A stretch of 64,000 bases of DNA from Linum tenue (Eukaryota > Streptophyta > Magnoliopsida > Malpighiales > Linaceae), in the NCBI GenBank assembly GCA_946122785.1, contig CAMGYJ010000006.1:70185676-70249675 (forward strand). Direction: 5' to 3'. The notes beneath the pieces were generated by a model, which did no database searches, was not told the origin of the DNA, and worked only from the letters and a program-made list of their open reading frames with translations. The translations under genes were made by a program, and so were the position numbers. Below are positions 12,577 through 22,319 of the stretch, in pieces (positions within the stretch are counted from its first letter, which is position 1; every line of letters starts with the position of its first letter).

Positions 12577-13111
12577 TGGATAAATTGCAAATTTGGTCAT
12601 TGGTCGTTGCCTTTCGACTCTCATCAGATTTCGTTAATGACGTAAGTTTTTTGATGACGTACCTAACAAATATGTTAAGTCACCCAAATTTAATGCGAAA
12701 ATTATAAAATTTGACACGATATGTCATATAACCCACCACATTAGAAACTCTAACCCAACTCATGACTCGAACCGACCTAAAAAATGTCCCAATCAACTAT
12801 GATCCTTTCTTCGTCCCCTCTCCCAAGTTCTAGCTTACCCTTATTCCCTCTTACATCCCTACCTCTCCACACCTCCAAGATCTCAGAGCAACACATTCCT
12901 CCTGAATATCAGTCAGATGGGTTATGGCCTTATGGGTAGGATTTTAAGTTTTTCGAGTTAAATTTGGATGATTGGACATATTTGTTAGACACATCATAAA
13001 AAAACTGGCGAAGTTAACCAAATTTAATAAAAAATAACAATGAGTGACCAAATTTGAAATATTAAATTAATTTTAATGACCACTATTAGTGATCACATTT
13101 GCAATTTACTA
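12577..13111. mobile_element. Fold-back/MULE-type MITE upstream of the CGI-58 gene
   Basis: The two ends are inverted copies of each other for roughly 100 bases or more, with outer ends TGGATAAATTGCAAAT and TAGTAAATTGCAAAT (second one reverse-complemented). Further in, both arms share CTAACAAATATGT and TCCAAATTTAA-like blocks. The 9-bp sequence ATTCCCACC flanks both sides (12568-12576 and 13112-13120), which fits a target duplication of Mutator-type length. No coding capacity. Confidence 0.65.
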
Positions 13112-13457
13112 ATTCCCACCCAATTTACTGGGAAAAGATACTAAACAGAACACGTAAGAAGATGTAGCTTCTCGTAAAGGCGGAACACAAACCGACTTGT
13201 TCCGCTATCCGTACTCTTTCGCCGACGTCGTTTAATACCATCACTCCCCTCCACGCGTTTACCCGCGAATACAACCGTATTCTTCCTTCCTTTCCGTCCT
13301 CCCTTCATCTTCCTGCAGTTACTCTCGGCTCTTAGCCGCCTTTTTTGACGCGATTACCAAACGAGAGTTACCAATTCAGCCGTCGATTTCGATTCCACAT
13401 AGGTTTGTAAGATAATTCATTCCGCGAGTTATTTCCATTTTTGGGCTGGGTATCTGC

Positions 13458-15836
13458 ATGAGCCCGTTTCGTCTGCGGATTTCCTCGATCTTCTCCGTAT
13501 CAAGAGTAATGGCGGAAGAATCGGGATCCTCTGCTTCTGCTGCCGCTTCCGCCACCGCCGCTGCTAGCCAGGGTTCAAATCCGGCGGCATCTTCCTGGGC
13601 GAAGACGAGATCCTTGTGGCCTTCCGTACTCCGATGGATTCCAACTTCTACCGACCACATCATCGCCGCCGAGAAGCGCCTTCTCTCCATCGTCAAGTAA
13701 GGGGTTTTTTTTGCCACAAGATTCCATTTTTATTCGAATCCTGGGTGGATTGAATTGAACTCAATTTCCTCTGGACCAGCCCTTTGTTGTCATCTCTCAA
13801 TTGCCAACCCTATTTCAGTTACAAGGCACAACATATACAGCTAGCTCTTGAGATGCCATTAGAGTACTTAGTATGGAATTTGGGGTTTGAATTGTAATGA
13901 TAATGTGGAAATTTTGGTGGGTATTTTGCAGGACTCCTTATGTTCAAGAGCAAGTTAATATAGGTACAGGGCCGCCAGGGTCCAAGGTCAGGTGGTTTCG
14001 TTCTACAAGTAATGAGCCAAGGTTCATCAACACAGTTACCTTCGATAGCAAAGAGGGTGCTCCCACACTTGTAATGGTCCATGGATACGGCGCTTCCCAA
14101 GGGTTCTTCTTCCGAAATTTTGATGCTCTCGCTGCAAAGTTCAAGGTCATCGCCATTGATCAGATCGGGTAAGGGTTTACTTGGCTGTAGGAATGTAATG
14201 TAGCTTATATGAATTGAATCGTGAGTAGCATTTTGTGGATGGACCTCACTTTCAGTTTCTGTTAGAAAGGCTTCATTTTTCAGAATGGGGCATTTGTGGA
14301 TGGCAGATTTTGCTCTTTATCATTGAAGGAGGTTTGGTTGTTTTGTTGCTCATTCTTTGTAGAATTTTCTTTACAGTTGGGGTGGATCCAGTCGACCTGA
14401 CTTTACTTGCAAAAGCACTGAAGGTTGGATTTCGGTTCCGAAATTAGAAAATTCCTTGTTTTTGCGTTCTAAATTAGCTAAGCAGAAGCATTTTACCTTT
14501 GTTTTTCAATTGATCATGCAGAAACAGAAGCATGGTTTATTGACTCTTTTGAGGAATGGCGAAAGGCTAAGAACTTAGATAACTTCATCTTGCTTGGGCA
14601 TTCTTTCGGAGGTTATGTAGCTGCTAAGTATGCTCTTAAGGTAGTTACTGAATATTTTGGGTGTCCGGTGGCAAAATATAAACCCTTTGAACTGTACTCA
14701 TCCACATTTGTTTGTTCGTATGCTGTAGCATCCTGAGCATGTTCAGCAATTGATTTTGGTGGGATCGGCTGGATTTTCATCAGAAGCTGATTCCAAGTCC
14801 GAATGGCTTACCAAATTCAGAGCGACGTGGAAAGGTGCAATTATTAATCATCTATGGGAGTCAAATTTTACTCCTCAAAAGGTAGTTAGGTATGCATTCT
14901 CTTCCTTCGTGACTTTGTTTCCATTGGCAAAGAGGTCCAATTTTATAGTCCTGGTTGGGTTTCTCTCGATGGAAGAAACCGGGCGTGTTACTTACGCATG
15001 TCTTCTCTTTATATTTCCTAATCCAGAGGGTTAGGTCCTTGGGGTCCAGATATTGTTCGAAGGTACACCTCTGCTAGATTCGGTGCATATGCAAATGGAG
15101 AGATGTTGAGTGAGACTGAATCCAACTTGCTAACAGGTAATTGAAAAGTTTTCCTTTGTACTAGCAACCAGTTGTTTCAAACTTACAAGTCTAATTCGAA
15201 AGATGTTTTTCCTGCAGATTATGTGTACCATACTTTGGCAGCCAAGGCAAGTGGAGAGCTGTGTCTCAAGTACATATTTTCCTTTGGTGCATTTGCTCGG
15301 ATGCCCCTATTACAGAGGTTCGTCAACCCTTCTTGTTTGATTTAGTTCCCCACTTCTCATATGCCTTGGTCTAGCATAGATTTCGATTCCAACATGCATC
15401 ATATATGAAGTGTCTCTTTAGAAGGAACTCCATTATGACTATGTGTGTCACAAAGAAAGTCTATCACTGAACTCAGATTCCCTTAAATCTCAATTGTGAT
15501 TCAGGGCGTCAGAGTGGAAAGTACCCACGACATTCATATATGGAGTTCAGGATTGGATGAACTATAAAGGCGCTCAAGAAGCTCGCAAGCAGATGAAAGT
15601 CCCTTGTGAAATCATCAGGGTTCCTCAGGTGTGCATTCTCTCTCTCCCTTTCTCGCCTTCTCTCCGCTTCTCTCTATCAGACAGTGATCTGATAACCGCT
15701 GAATTTGCAGGGAGGGCACTTTGTGTTCATAGACAACCCAGTTGGGTTCCATTCAGCCGTGCTCTACGCCTGCAGAAAGTTCATCTCTAGCAACCCGGAT
15801 AGCGAATCCCTTCCTGAAGATCTTACCTTGGTATAG
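13458..15836 (+). CDS. CGI58: CGI-58/ABHD5-type alpha/beta hydrolase (lysophosphatidate acyltransferase/lipase)
   Basis: Plant homologue of human CGI-58, a soluble enzyme reported to have lysophosphatidic acid acyltransferase plus lipase and phospholipase activity, and to regulate neutral lipid turnover in leaves. Nine exons: 13458-13696, 13932-14168, 14377-14423, 14522-14640, 14729-14889, 15027-15136, 15218-15317, 15505-15628 and 15711-15836. All junctions are GT-AG and in phase, giving 420 residues, close to the Arabidopsis protein. The oxyanion-side HGYGASQGFFFRNFD, the nucleophile elbow GHSFG (S202) and the acyltransferase HX4D motif (H382-D387 in GGHFVFID) are all present. The conserved start of the core is WIPTSTDHIIAAEKRLLS. 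The ATG at 13458 was chosen; an in-frame ATG at 13509 (MAEESG) is the alternative. Confidence 0.95.
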
Positions 15837-18454
15837 TAGGAGGTTTCTTCTGTATCTTAATCCATTTTTTATTTCTCAAGTTGTGTATACACCTCAAGTT
15901 TAAAGTTGCAACATTTTGTATCCAGTGTAGTGTACCCTTGCTGTATGATGTTATTTATGCTTCAGATTCTGAGATCCAATAAAAGTCATTACAACAAATT
16001 GAAACGGACAAAAAAAGTGACTTCCATTTCCCAGAGGTCCCCAGGTGAAAAGAGTGAATGTAAAATTTTGGGAAGTTTGGCAGTGAAAAGATTTTGACAG
16101 TGATGCATGCAAGTTGTGAAAGAAAGACTATTGCGTCTATATCTTTTTCATCCGTTTCTTCTGTCTTTTTACTCTTTTTGCTTTATTACTGCTGCCAAGG
16201 AGAGAGGACAGCCCCAGTCCCTCCATTGATTTCAGAAGCTCGGCCCCCACAAAGCTCTGTAACCTGCAGAACTCATATGACAGAATGAATGGGGTGAAAA
16301 AGAACGTGAACCCCAAATCCCAACTAGATTGAACCCCATTTTTTGAAAATCAAACCTCATCCCAGTTTCATCTCATTCTGAGTTTAGCCATTTTACTTCC
16401 TATACTCTTACAGTGAGATCAACTTGAGCAATGCATCAGATATCAGTCCAGGGTGCATCGCAATGGTCCAATCTACGACAAATCAAACAGCCAATCGCCG
16501 AATTACGAGCCAATCGCCACCAGACCATTGGTGTGACTATAACATCAATGAACGGGAACTGAATCAAGCCAAGTACCACGAAGAGTGACCATATTCAATG
16601 CAGTACTCTGCAACTACGTTTCAAATACCCTTTACCCATCTGGAATTGAAGGATTCCAACAGACCAACACTGCTGATTGATGACAGTAGCATTATGATCG
16701 CCACTGCCTTACCACGGTCCCTCGACAGCAACCATACCAGAGTGAAATACAAAAAGAAACAGAAAAAAAAAAAGATGTTTGGACACTGCAGCTCTGTCAA
16801 CGCCAGGGGAAATATCACATGCATTTCAGAACTTATACACTGACGCAGCTTTTCAGAAGTTAGAAAAAAAAAAAACCCTAGAAGGGTCGCTGTTCGGTTG
16901 CATGGTGGCAAATGGGTCGGGTCGGGTCAGATTATGTACCGGGTCATGTCCGAACCAAAACGCGACCGCCCATTGGTTTGAATTTCTTATTATTAGCCTG
17001 TCTTCCCCTTCCGTCGTAGTCTCCTCATTTTCTGTTCACCAGAGAAAATTTAATTATTAATTAATAAAATAGAAGAAAAAAAAACACGCCGGGGGCCCTA
17101 CTCCAAATCCTTCGCAGCATTAACGGCTACTTTTTGGATACCGGCACTGGCCCCCACGTGTCTCCTGCTCATTGGGTTTTTTTATTGCTTCTTTTGGCGG
17201 GAGTTTTGGACTTGTTGTGGGGTCCTGTGTCATCCTTCCTTCCCTTGCCTTCCACGGGCATTTGTTAATTAGTAATTAATTATCAGTTATTAGGATAAAA
17301 CAAAAACTCCTCCAATGGCATTGATTGTTTGTAAAAGCAATTTGATTCCCCCAAACTTAATATAAGCTTATCCCCATAAAATAAAATAAAAAAAACTCAA
17401 TATAAGCTTAGAATGCTGCTTCTTTTCATTTTTCCAGATCGGCTCCTAAAATAATCAGGGGGCACAACGGCTCATGTATTAAAGGGTACAATGCAAATTA
17501 TGTCGATCACTTATGGTTATGTACTTATCAAAATAGTACTACTTTCTTTCATATATAAGAAACAGAAATGCGATAGCAGAAAGTATGTGTCGATTGGTTG
17601 TTATAGGAGATTCAGAATTATATCTAAGATGTGGATAAAATCAGAAAAAAGAGTATCAAGAATCTGAGACTTTGCTCGCTACCTCATTTGTTCTAGGGGC
17701 TAAATCTTTTAGTTGTAAACTTATCTCATTGCGGTGAAAATTCGTATATTAAGTCTACACAGGTTGAGAAAATTATATGTCGAGGAGTCAAATGGATACG
17801 TACCCGTGTTTGTTAATAAAGCATAATCTCATCAAATCACCGGTATGCATTTTGGGTGCCCAGCAACTTGATTTCATTTGTACTTTACCATTGGTTTTTA
17901 ACAAACTATAGAATCAGTCACTATGTCTTACAACTTATTCTATATCATCAGTTCCAACAATTTCACATACACGAAAATGTGAATCATTAATAAACGATTC
18001 ATCTCATACGATTGTATAGAAGAAGATTACTCGTGGGACAGACAGACCGGCTATTCAAAGTTTGTCCATGGCATTGTCCTCATCTAATGACTTTTGCCCC
18101 TAATTAATCTCTCTCTACTCTATCCAGATTCTGGAAGTGGACTCCACACCTGCCCTTATCTCGCCGGTCAACCAAAGAGCAAATTCAGGAACAAAGCGAA
18201 TCAATAAACGAACAAGCCATATCATAATCACAATTAATCATGCTTAAATTAAAATTTCGAACACCCCATTAACAACAAGACGAAGAAGATGATGATGACA
18301 GAGCGCTTAAGTCATTCCCAATTTCTCTAACCTCACAATTAAAAACCACAAAGAAATGGCGGGAGAGATTTCGATTAAAAGAATGCCCAAATTTCGTCAT
18401 CAACAGAGGCCATAACCATAATCACCAATCAGTACCGCTAATCAACTAATTTAA
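15837..18454. other. Intergenic DNA between the CGI-58 and LRR-kinase genes
   Basis: The two genes are convergent here, so this contains both 3' UTRs. The rest is AT-rich. A GGTGGCAAATGGGTCGGGTC stretch near 16903 resembles the ends of hAT-type elements elsewhere in the window, but no matching partner end was found. No gene is supported. Confidence 0.5.
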
Positions 18455-21400
18455 TCAGACAACCGGAGAGGTCGGATCGGCTGAGGACGGCATCTCCGGA
18501 CCAACCCTGCACCCTTCCAGCATGAACACCACGTCAGTCATCGACGGCCGGTCCACCGGATCCGGCGCCGTACAGAGCAGCCCAACTTTGACCCCTAAAA
18601 GAACCTCCTCCCACTCCGACGACTCCGGGTCGAGCTCCAGCAGCCCGGGCTCCAATAGCTCCGAAACCCGACCCGTCTGCAGCTGCTTCTTCACCCACTT
18701 CACTATATCCTCCTCCTCCTGACTGAACATCACCGGCTTCTTCCCCGTCAGAATCTCCAGCAGAACGATCCCGAAGCTGTACACGTCGGACTCCTTCGTG
18801 GCCTCCGCCGTCAGGACGGCCTCCGGCGCCACGTACCCGACCGTGCCGACAGCAGCCGCCGCCGACGATGACGCCTCCGCCGGGAACGCCACGGTCAGCT
18901 TGTCGAGCCCGAATTCGGACAAGTGCGCCTCGAAATCGGCGTCGAATAGCACGTTCAACGGCTTCAAATCGCCGTGGACAATCGTTGATGAATGTAGAAA
19001 TGCCAGCCCTCTTGCGATCCCTAGAGCAATCAAATGCCGCATTGGCCAATTGAGGACGTGACCGTCCTGATGGGAAGCTTCCTGCAGCAGAGTGGCTAGG
19101 TTTCCGTTCGGCATGTAGTCGTAGACGAGGAGCTTAACCTCCGGCGGTGGGCCGGCGTAGTATCCTCGAAGTACGGTCAAATTCCGGTGCTTCACTCTGC
19201 CTAGAGACTCTGCTTCTTTACGGAAAGTGTTCTCCTCTACGGCGATTCCGTCCGGGAGGCGGCGGATGGAGAGCACCATCCCGTCTTGATACGAGGCTTT
19301 GAACACGAGCCCGTATCTCCCCCTGCTTAGAACATTCTCCTCGTCGAAATTCCTCGTGGCTTCGAGGGTTTCGGCGTATGTGATCTTGTTGTTGAACATT
19401 ACCAGCTTCGGCCCTCCGCCTCCATTGTTGGAGCCATTGCTTCCTCTGCCTCTATCGGAGCTTCCACGAGCCGGGCTACGTTTCTTTCCGGCGGCCATTT
19501 CCCTCAACTTCTTTCGCCATCGGAGGAGGCTGTAAGTGTATCCGCAGCAGCACATTGCTAGGAGGATGCTTCCACCTGTGACTACTGCTATGAACAGAAT
19601 GAGCTTCCTTCTCTTCTTGTTCTTCTCGCTGGGGCATTGTTTGCGTAGTGGCTTCCCGCATAACTTCCCGTTCATGGAGAACACCGACGAGTCGTCAAAT
19701 CGTGAGGCTAACTGCTCAGGGATCTCGCCTTGTAAGCTGTTCGATGATAGGTTCAGGTGTTTGAGGTTAGGGATGGATGAAATGTTGGCTGGGATTTGGC
19801 CACTCAAGCTGTTCGACGAAAGGTCTAGAGTGGACAAATTGGATAGCTTCGATAATGACTCTGGAATTCGGCCTGAAATGTGATTCCCGTCCAGCAGCAG
19901 AGATGATAAAGAAGAGCATTTGTCTATCGCCTCAGGGATCTCCCCTGTCAAACCATTCTGCCCCAAATCTAGAACGTTTAGCCGGGACAAACGAGAGATG
20001 TCACCTGGGATTTCACCGGTCAAGCGATTCGAACGAAGCTCGAGCACCTGGAGACTTGTACAGTTTCCAAGCTCCTCCGGGATCTCGCCTGAGATGCTGT
20101 TGTTCGACAATGAGAGAACAGATAAGCTTCTGAGAAATCCGTAAGTCTCCGGAATCTCGCCCGAGAAGGAATTGGAGGTGAGATTGAGATGTTGAAGAGC
20201 AACTAAGCTGCTAAAACCCTCTGGAACATTTCCTGACAGTTTGTTCCCCTCCAGTGAAACAACTTCCAAGCTCGGCAATCCAAACAGCTCGATCGGCAAT
20301 TCGCCGGAGAAGTTCTGCTTGCTTAAATCAAGAGTTGTTAGCCTTAACAATCCACCAACGGCAGCCGGAATCCTGCCTGAAAATCCGCATGCACTTAAGT
20401 TCAAAACCTGCAATCCCTTTAATTCCCCTATTTTGGAAGGAAGCTCCCCGCCGAATGTGTTGCCGCCGAGATTCAATGCGCTCAAATTCCCCATACTCAG
20501 TATCTCCACCGGGAAATTACCAGTCAGAGCGTTGTCACTCAAGTTCAGCATCTGCAGCTCAACCAAGTTGCTTAACCCTGCCGGAACGGCACCAGAGAAC
20601 TGATTCCCTTCCATTGACAGTGTTGTTAAGCCAAGTAAACCGGTGAGGAAGGAAGGGATCTCACCGGAGAATCGATTCTCACCAACGTCGAGGACTTGTA
20701 GAGAGGTACATTTGGCGATGTCACTTGGAAGACTGCCGTTGAATGAATTGCCAGCAACCCTGAGCTCGCGTAACCGGAGAAGGTTCCCGATCCCGGCCGG
20801 CAGAACGCCGGCGAAGAAGTTTCTAGAAAGGTCAACGACCTGGAGAGCGGTGATGTTGGTCAACCACGAAGGGAACACGCCGTTAATGCGATTCTCGTGA
20901 ACGTCAATAACTTGGAGAACAGAACCACCACATCCTTCTCCTCCTCCGCCTCCGCCGCCGTCAGGCGGCTGAGCTATCCCCGTGAGCGCATTAAACCCTA
21001 AATCCACAAAACGAAGCCCTCCCGCCGAAAAATTGCCGCCGGCGCCTACTCCAACATTGCAGAAAATAGACGACGGAATCGAACCGGAGAGCTCGTTCCG
21101 CGACAGGGAGAGCACTTGCAGCCGCGGAATCGAGCCGATCGTCGCCGGAATCAATCCCCTCAACTTGTTATCCTCCGCGCTCAGCTGCTTGAGCGACGAG
21201 CAGTTCGCAAGCGCCGACGGGAGAGTGCCGTACAATCGATTCGAATCGAGCCACAAGTACTCCAGCCCCTGCAGCTTCCCGAAACCCGCCGGCACCTCAC
21301 CGGTGAACTCATTAAACGACAGATTCACCAGCTGCAGCTCCGAATCGGCCGAAAAATTCGACGGAATCTCGCCTGAGAACGCATTGGAGGACAAATCAAG

Positions 21401-21895
21401 AAACCGCAACGAAACCGGGAACCCCCCTCCTACTCTTCCGGAGAGGAGATTGTGAGAGACGGTGAAGATTTGGAGATTGGTGAGGTTGGTGAGGAGGGAG
21501 GCCGGGAGGTCGCCGGAGAGAGAGTTGTACTGGAGGTAAACGGCGCGAAGGAGCGAGCAGCGGGAGAGGGAGGAAGGGATGGAGCCATTGAAGCTGTTGG
21601 AGTGGAGACTGAGGCGGCGGAGCTGGGTGAGGTCGGCGAGCTGGGGAGCGAGCCGGCCGGCGAGCTGGAGGCGGGGAAGGCGGAGGTCGGTGACTCGGGA
21701 GGAAGAGCAAGTGACGCCTCGCCAGTCGCAGGGGGCAAGTGGGGTGGAAGGGTCCCAGCCGTCGAGGGCGCCGAGTGGGTCGTGGAGGGCGAGCTTGAAG
21801 GCGGTCAAGGCTTGGATCTCGGCGGCGGGGACGACGGCGGCGGTGGTGGCGACCGCGAGGAGGAGGAGGAGGAGTAGGGAAATAGCCGTTGCCAT
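18455..21895 (-). CDS. Leucine-rich repeat receptor-like kinase, MUSTACHES-type, with degenerate kinase domain
   Basis: Single-exon gene of 1146 residues. A signal peptide (about 1-24) is followed by the LRRNT block with APCDWRGVTC, a long run of plant-type LRRs (xLxGxIP) to about residue 740, one transmembrane segment (about 763-788, LILFIAVVTGGSILLAM) and a kinase-like domain (about 842-1120). It closely resembles Arabidopsis At1g75640 (MUSTACHES, stomatal wall patterning) and At4g36180. The active site is atypical: the glycine loop reads SRGRYG, the beta-3 lysine position reads LSIRRL, the catalytic loop reads HGDLKPLN (non-RD) and the DFG aspartate is glutamate (SEFG, E994). It is probably a pseudokinase that signals through partners. 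Ligand unknown. A CT/GA-rich leader lies upstream at 21900-22070. Confidence 0.93.
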   Translation of the reverse strand: MATAISLLLLLLLAVATTAAVVPAAEIQALTAFKLALHDPLGALDGWDPSTPLAPCDWRGVTCSSSRVTDLRLPRLQLAGRLAPQLADLTQLRRLSLHSNSFNGSIPSSLSRCSLLRAVYLQYNSLSGDLPASLLTNLTNLQIFTVSHNLLSGRVGGGFPVSLRFLDLSSNAFSGEIPSNFSADSELQLVNLSFNEFTGEVPAGFGKLQGLEYLWLDSNRLYGTLPSALANCSSLKQLSAEDNKLRGLIPATIGSIPRLQVLSLSRNELSGSIPSSIFCNVGVGAGGNFSAGGLRFVDLGFNALTGIAQPPDGGGGGGGEGCGGSVLQVIDVHENRINGVFPSWLTNITALQVVDLSRNFFAGVLPAGIGNLLRLRELRVAGNSFNGSLPSDIAKCTSLQVLDVGENRFSGEIPSFLTGLLGLTTLSMEGNQFSGAVPAGLSNLVELQMLNLSDNALTGNFPVEILSMGNLSALNLGGNTFGGELPSKIGELKGLQVLNLSACGFSGRIPAAVGGLLRLTTLDLSKQNFSGELPIELFGLPSLEVVSLEGNKLSGNVPEGFSSLVALQHLNLTSNSFSGEIPETYGFLRSLSVLSLSNNSISGEIPEELGNCTSLQVLELRSNRLTGEIPGDISRLSRLNVLDLGQNGLTGEIPEAIDKCSSLSSLLLDGNHISGRIPESLSKLSNLSTLDLSSNSLSGQIPANISSIPNLKHLNLSSNSLQGEIPEQLASRFDDSSVFSMNGKLCGKPLRKQCPSEKNKKRRKLILFIAVVTGGSILLAMCCCGYTYSLLRWRKKLREMAAGKKRSPARGSSDRGRGSNGSNNGGGGPKLVMFNNKITYAETLEATRNFDEENVLSRGRYGLVFKASYQDGMVLSIRRLPDGIAVEENTFRKEAESLGRVKHRNLTVLRGYYAGPPPEVKLLVYDYMPNGNLATLLQEASHQDGHVLNWPMRHLIALGIARGLAFLHSSTIVHGDLKPLNVLFDADFEAHLSEFGLDKLTVAFPAEASSSAAAAVGTVGYVAPEAVLTAEATKESDVYSFGIVLLEILTGKKPVMFSQEEEDIVKWVKKQLQTGRVSELLEPGLLELDPESSEWEEVLLGVKVGLLCTAPDPVDRPSMTDVVFMLEGCRVGPEMPSSADPTSPVV

Positions 21896-22268
21896 TTTTT
21901 TGGTGGAGAATGGGGGAAGAAGGAAGGAGGAGCGTGTTGGAGCAGAGACAGTACTGTGCTATACTGCCTGCTTGCTCTCTGTGGTTTCTGTTTTTGGTGC
22001 TGCTGTGCTGGTGGAGGAATGGTAATAGGAAAAGTGCGGGGAAGGAAGAGAGAGAGAGAGAGGAGTGTTTGACTGAAACGATGTCGTGTGATACGCTTTT
22101 TCTACGTTAGTGACGCAACAGTGCAACACCCAATCAAATGCTTTGTGCTTTCAGTTGACCTTTATTATTGACTACGGGAATTTTGTGACCAAATTACCAA
22201 TTGTATGAAGGGAGAATCGCATAATTTAAATTTTTTTAAAAATGGTTGGTTTACTTACTATAGAGTGA

Positions 22269-22319
22269 CAGTGTCCTGTGATGCTCGACCAAAAAAAAAA
22301 AACAGTGTCCTGTGATGCT
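22269..22319. repeat. 17-bp direct repeat around CGACC plus poly-A
   Basis: CAGTGTCCTGTGATGCT occurs exactly twice (22269-22285 and 22303-22319). Between the copies lie only CGACC and twelve A residues. This is what an extreme 5'-truncated LINE or SINE insertion with target duplication would leave. A simple slippage duplication is less likely because of the poly-A. Confidence 0.6.

Noticed and set aside
16880..17000. GGTGGCAAATGGGTCGGGTC as the end of another hAT element
   Set aside because: No matching inverted end or 8-bp duplication could be found nearby, so it is only a possible fragment.
18534..21877. Numerous long open frames opposite or out of frame with the LRR kinase
   Set aside because: They arise from the GC-rich third positions of the 1146-residue gene; none has family similarity or its own start context.
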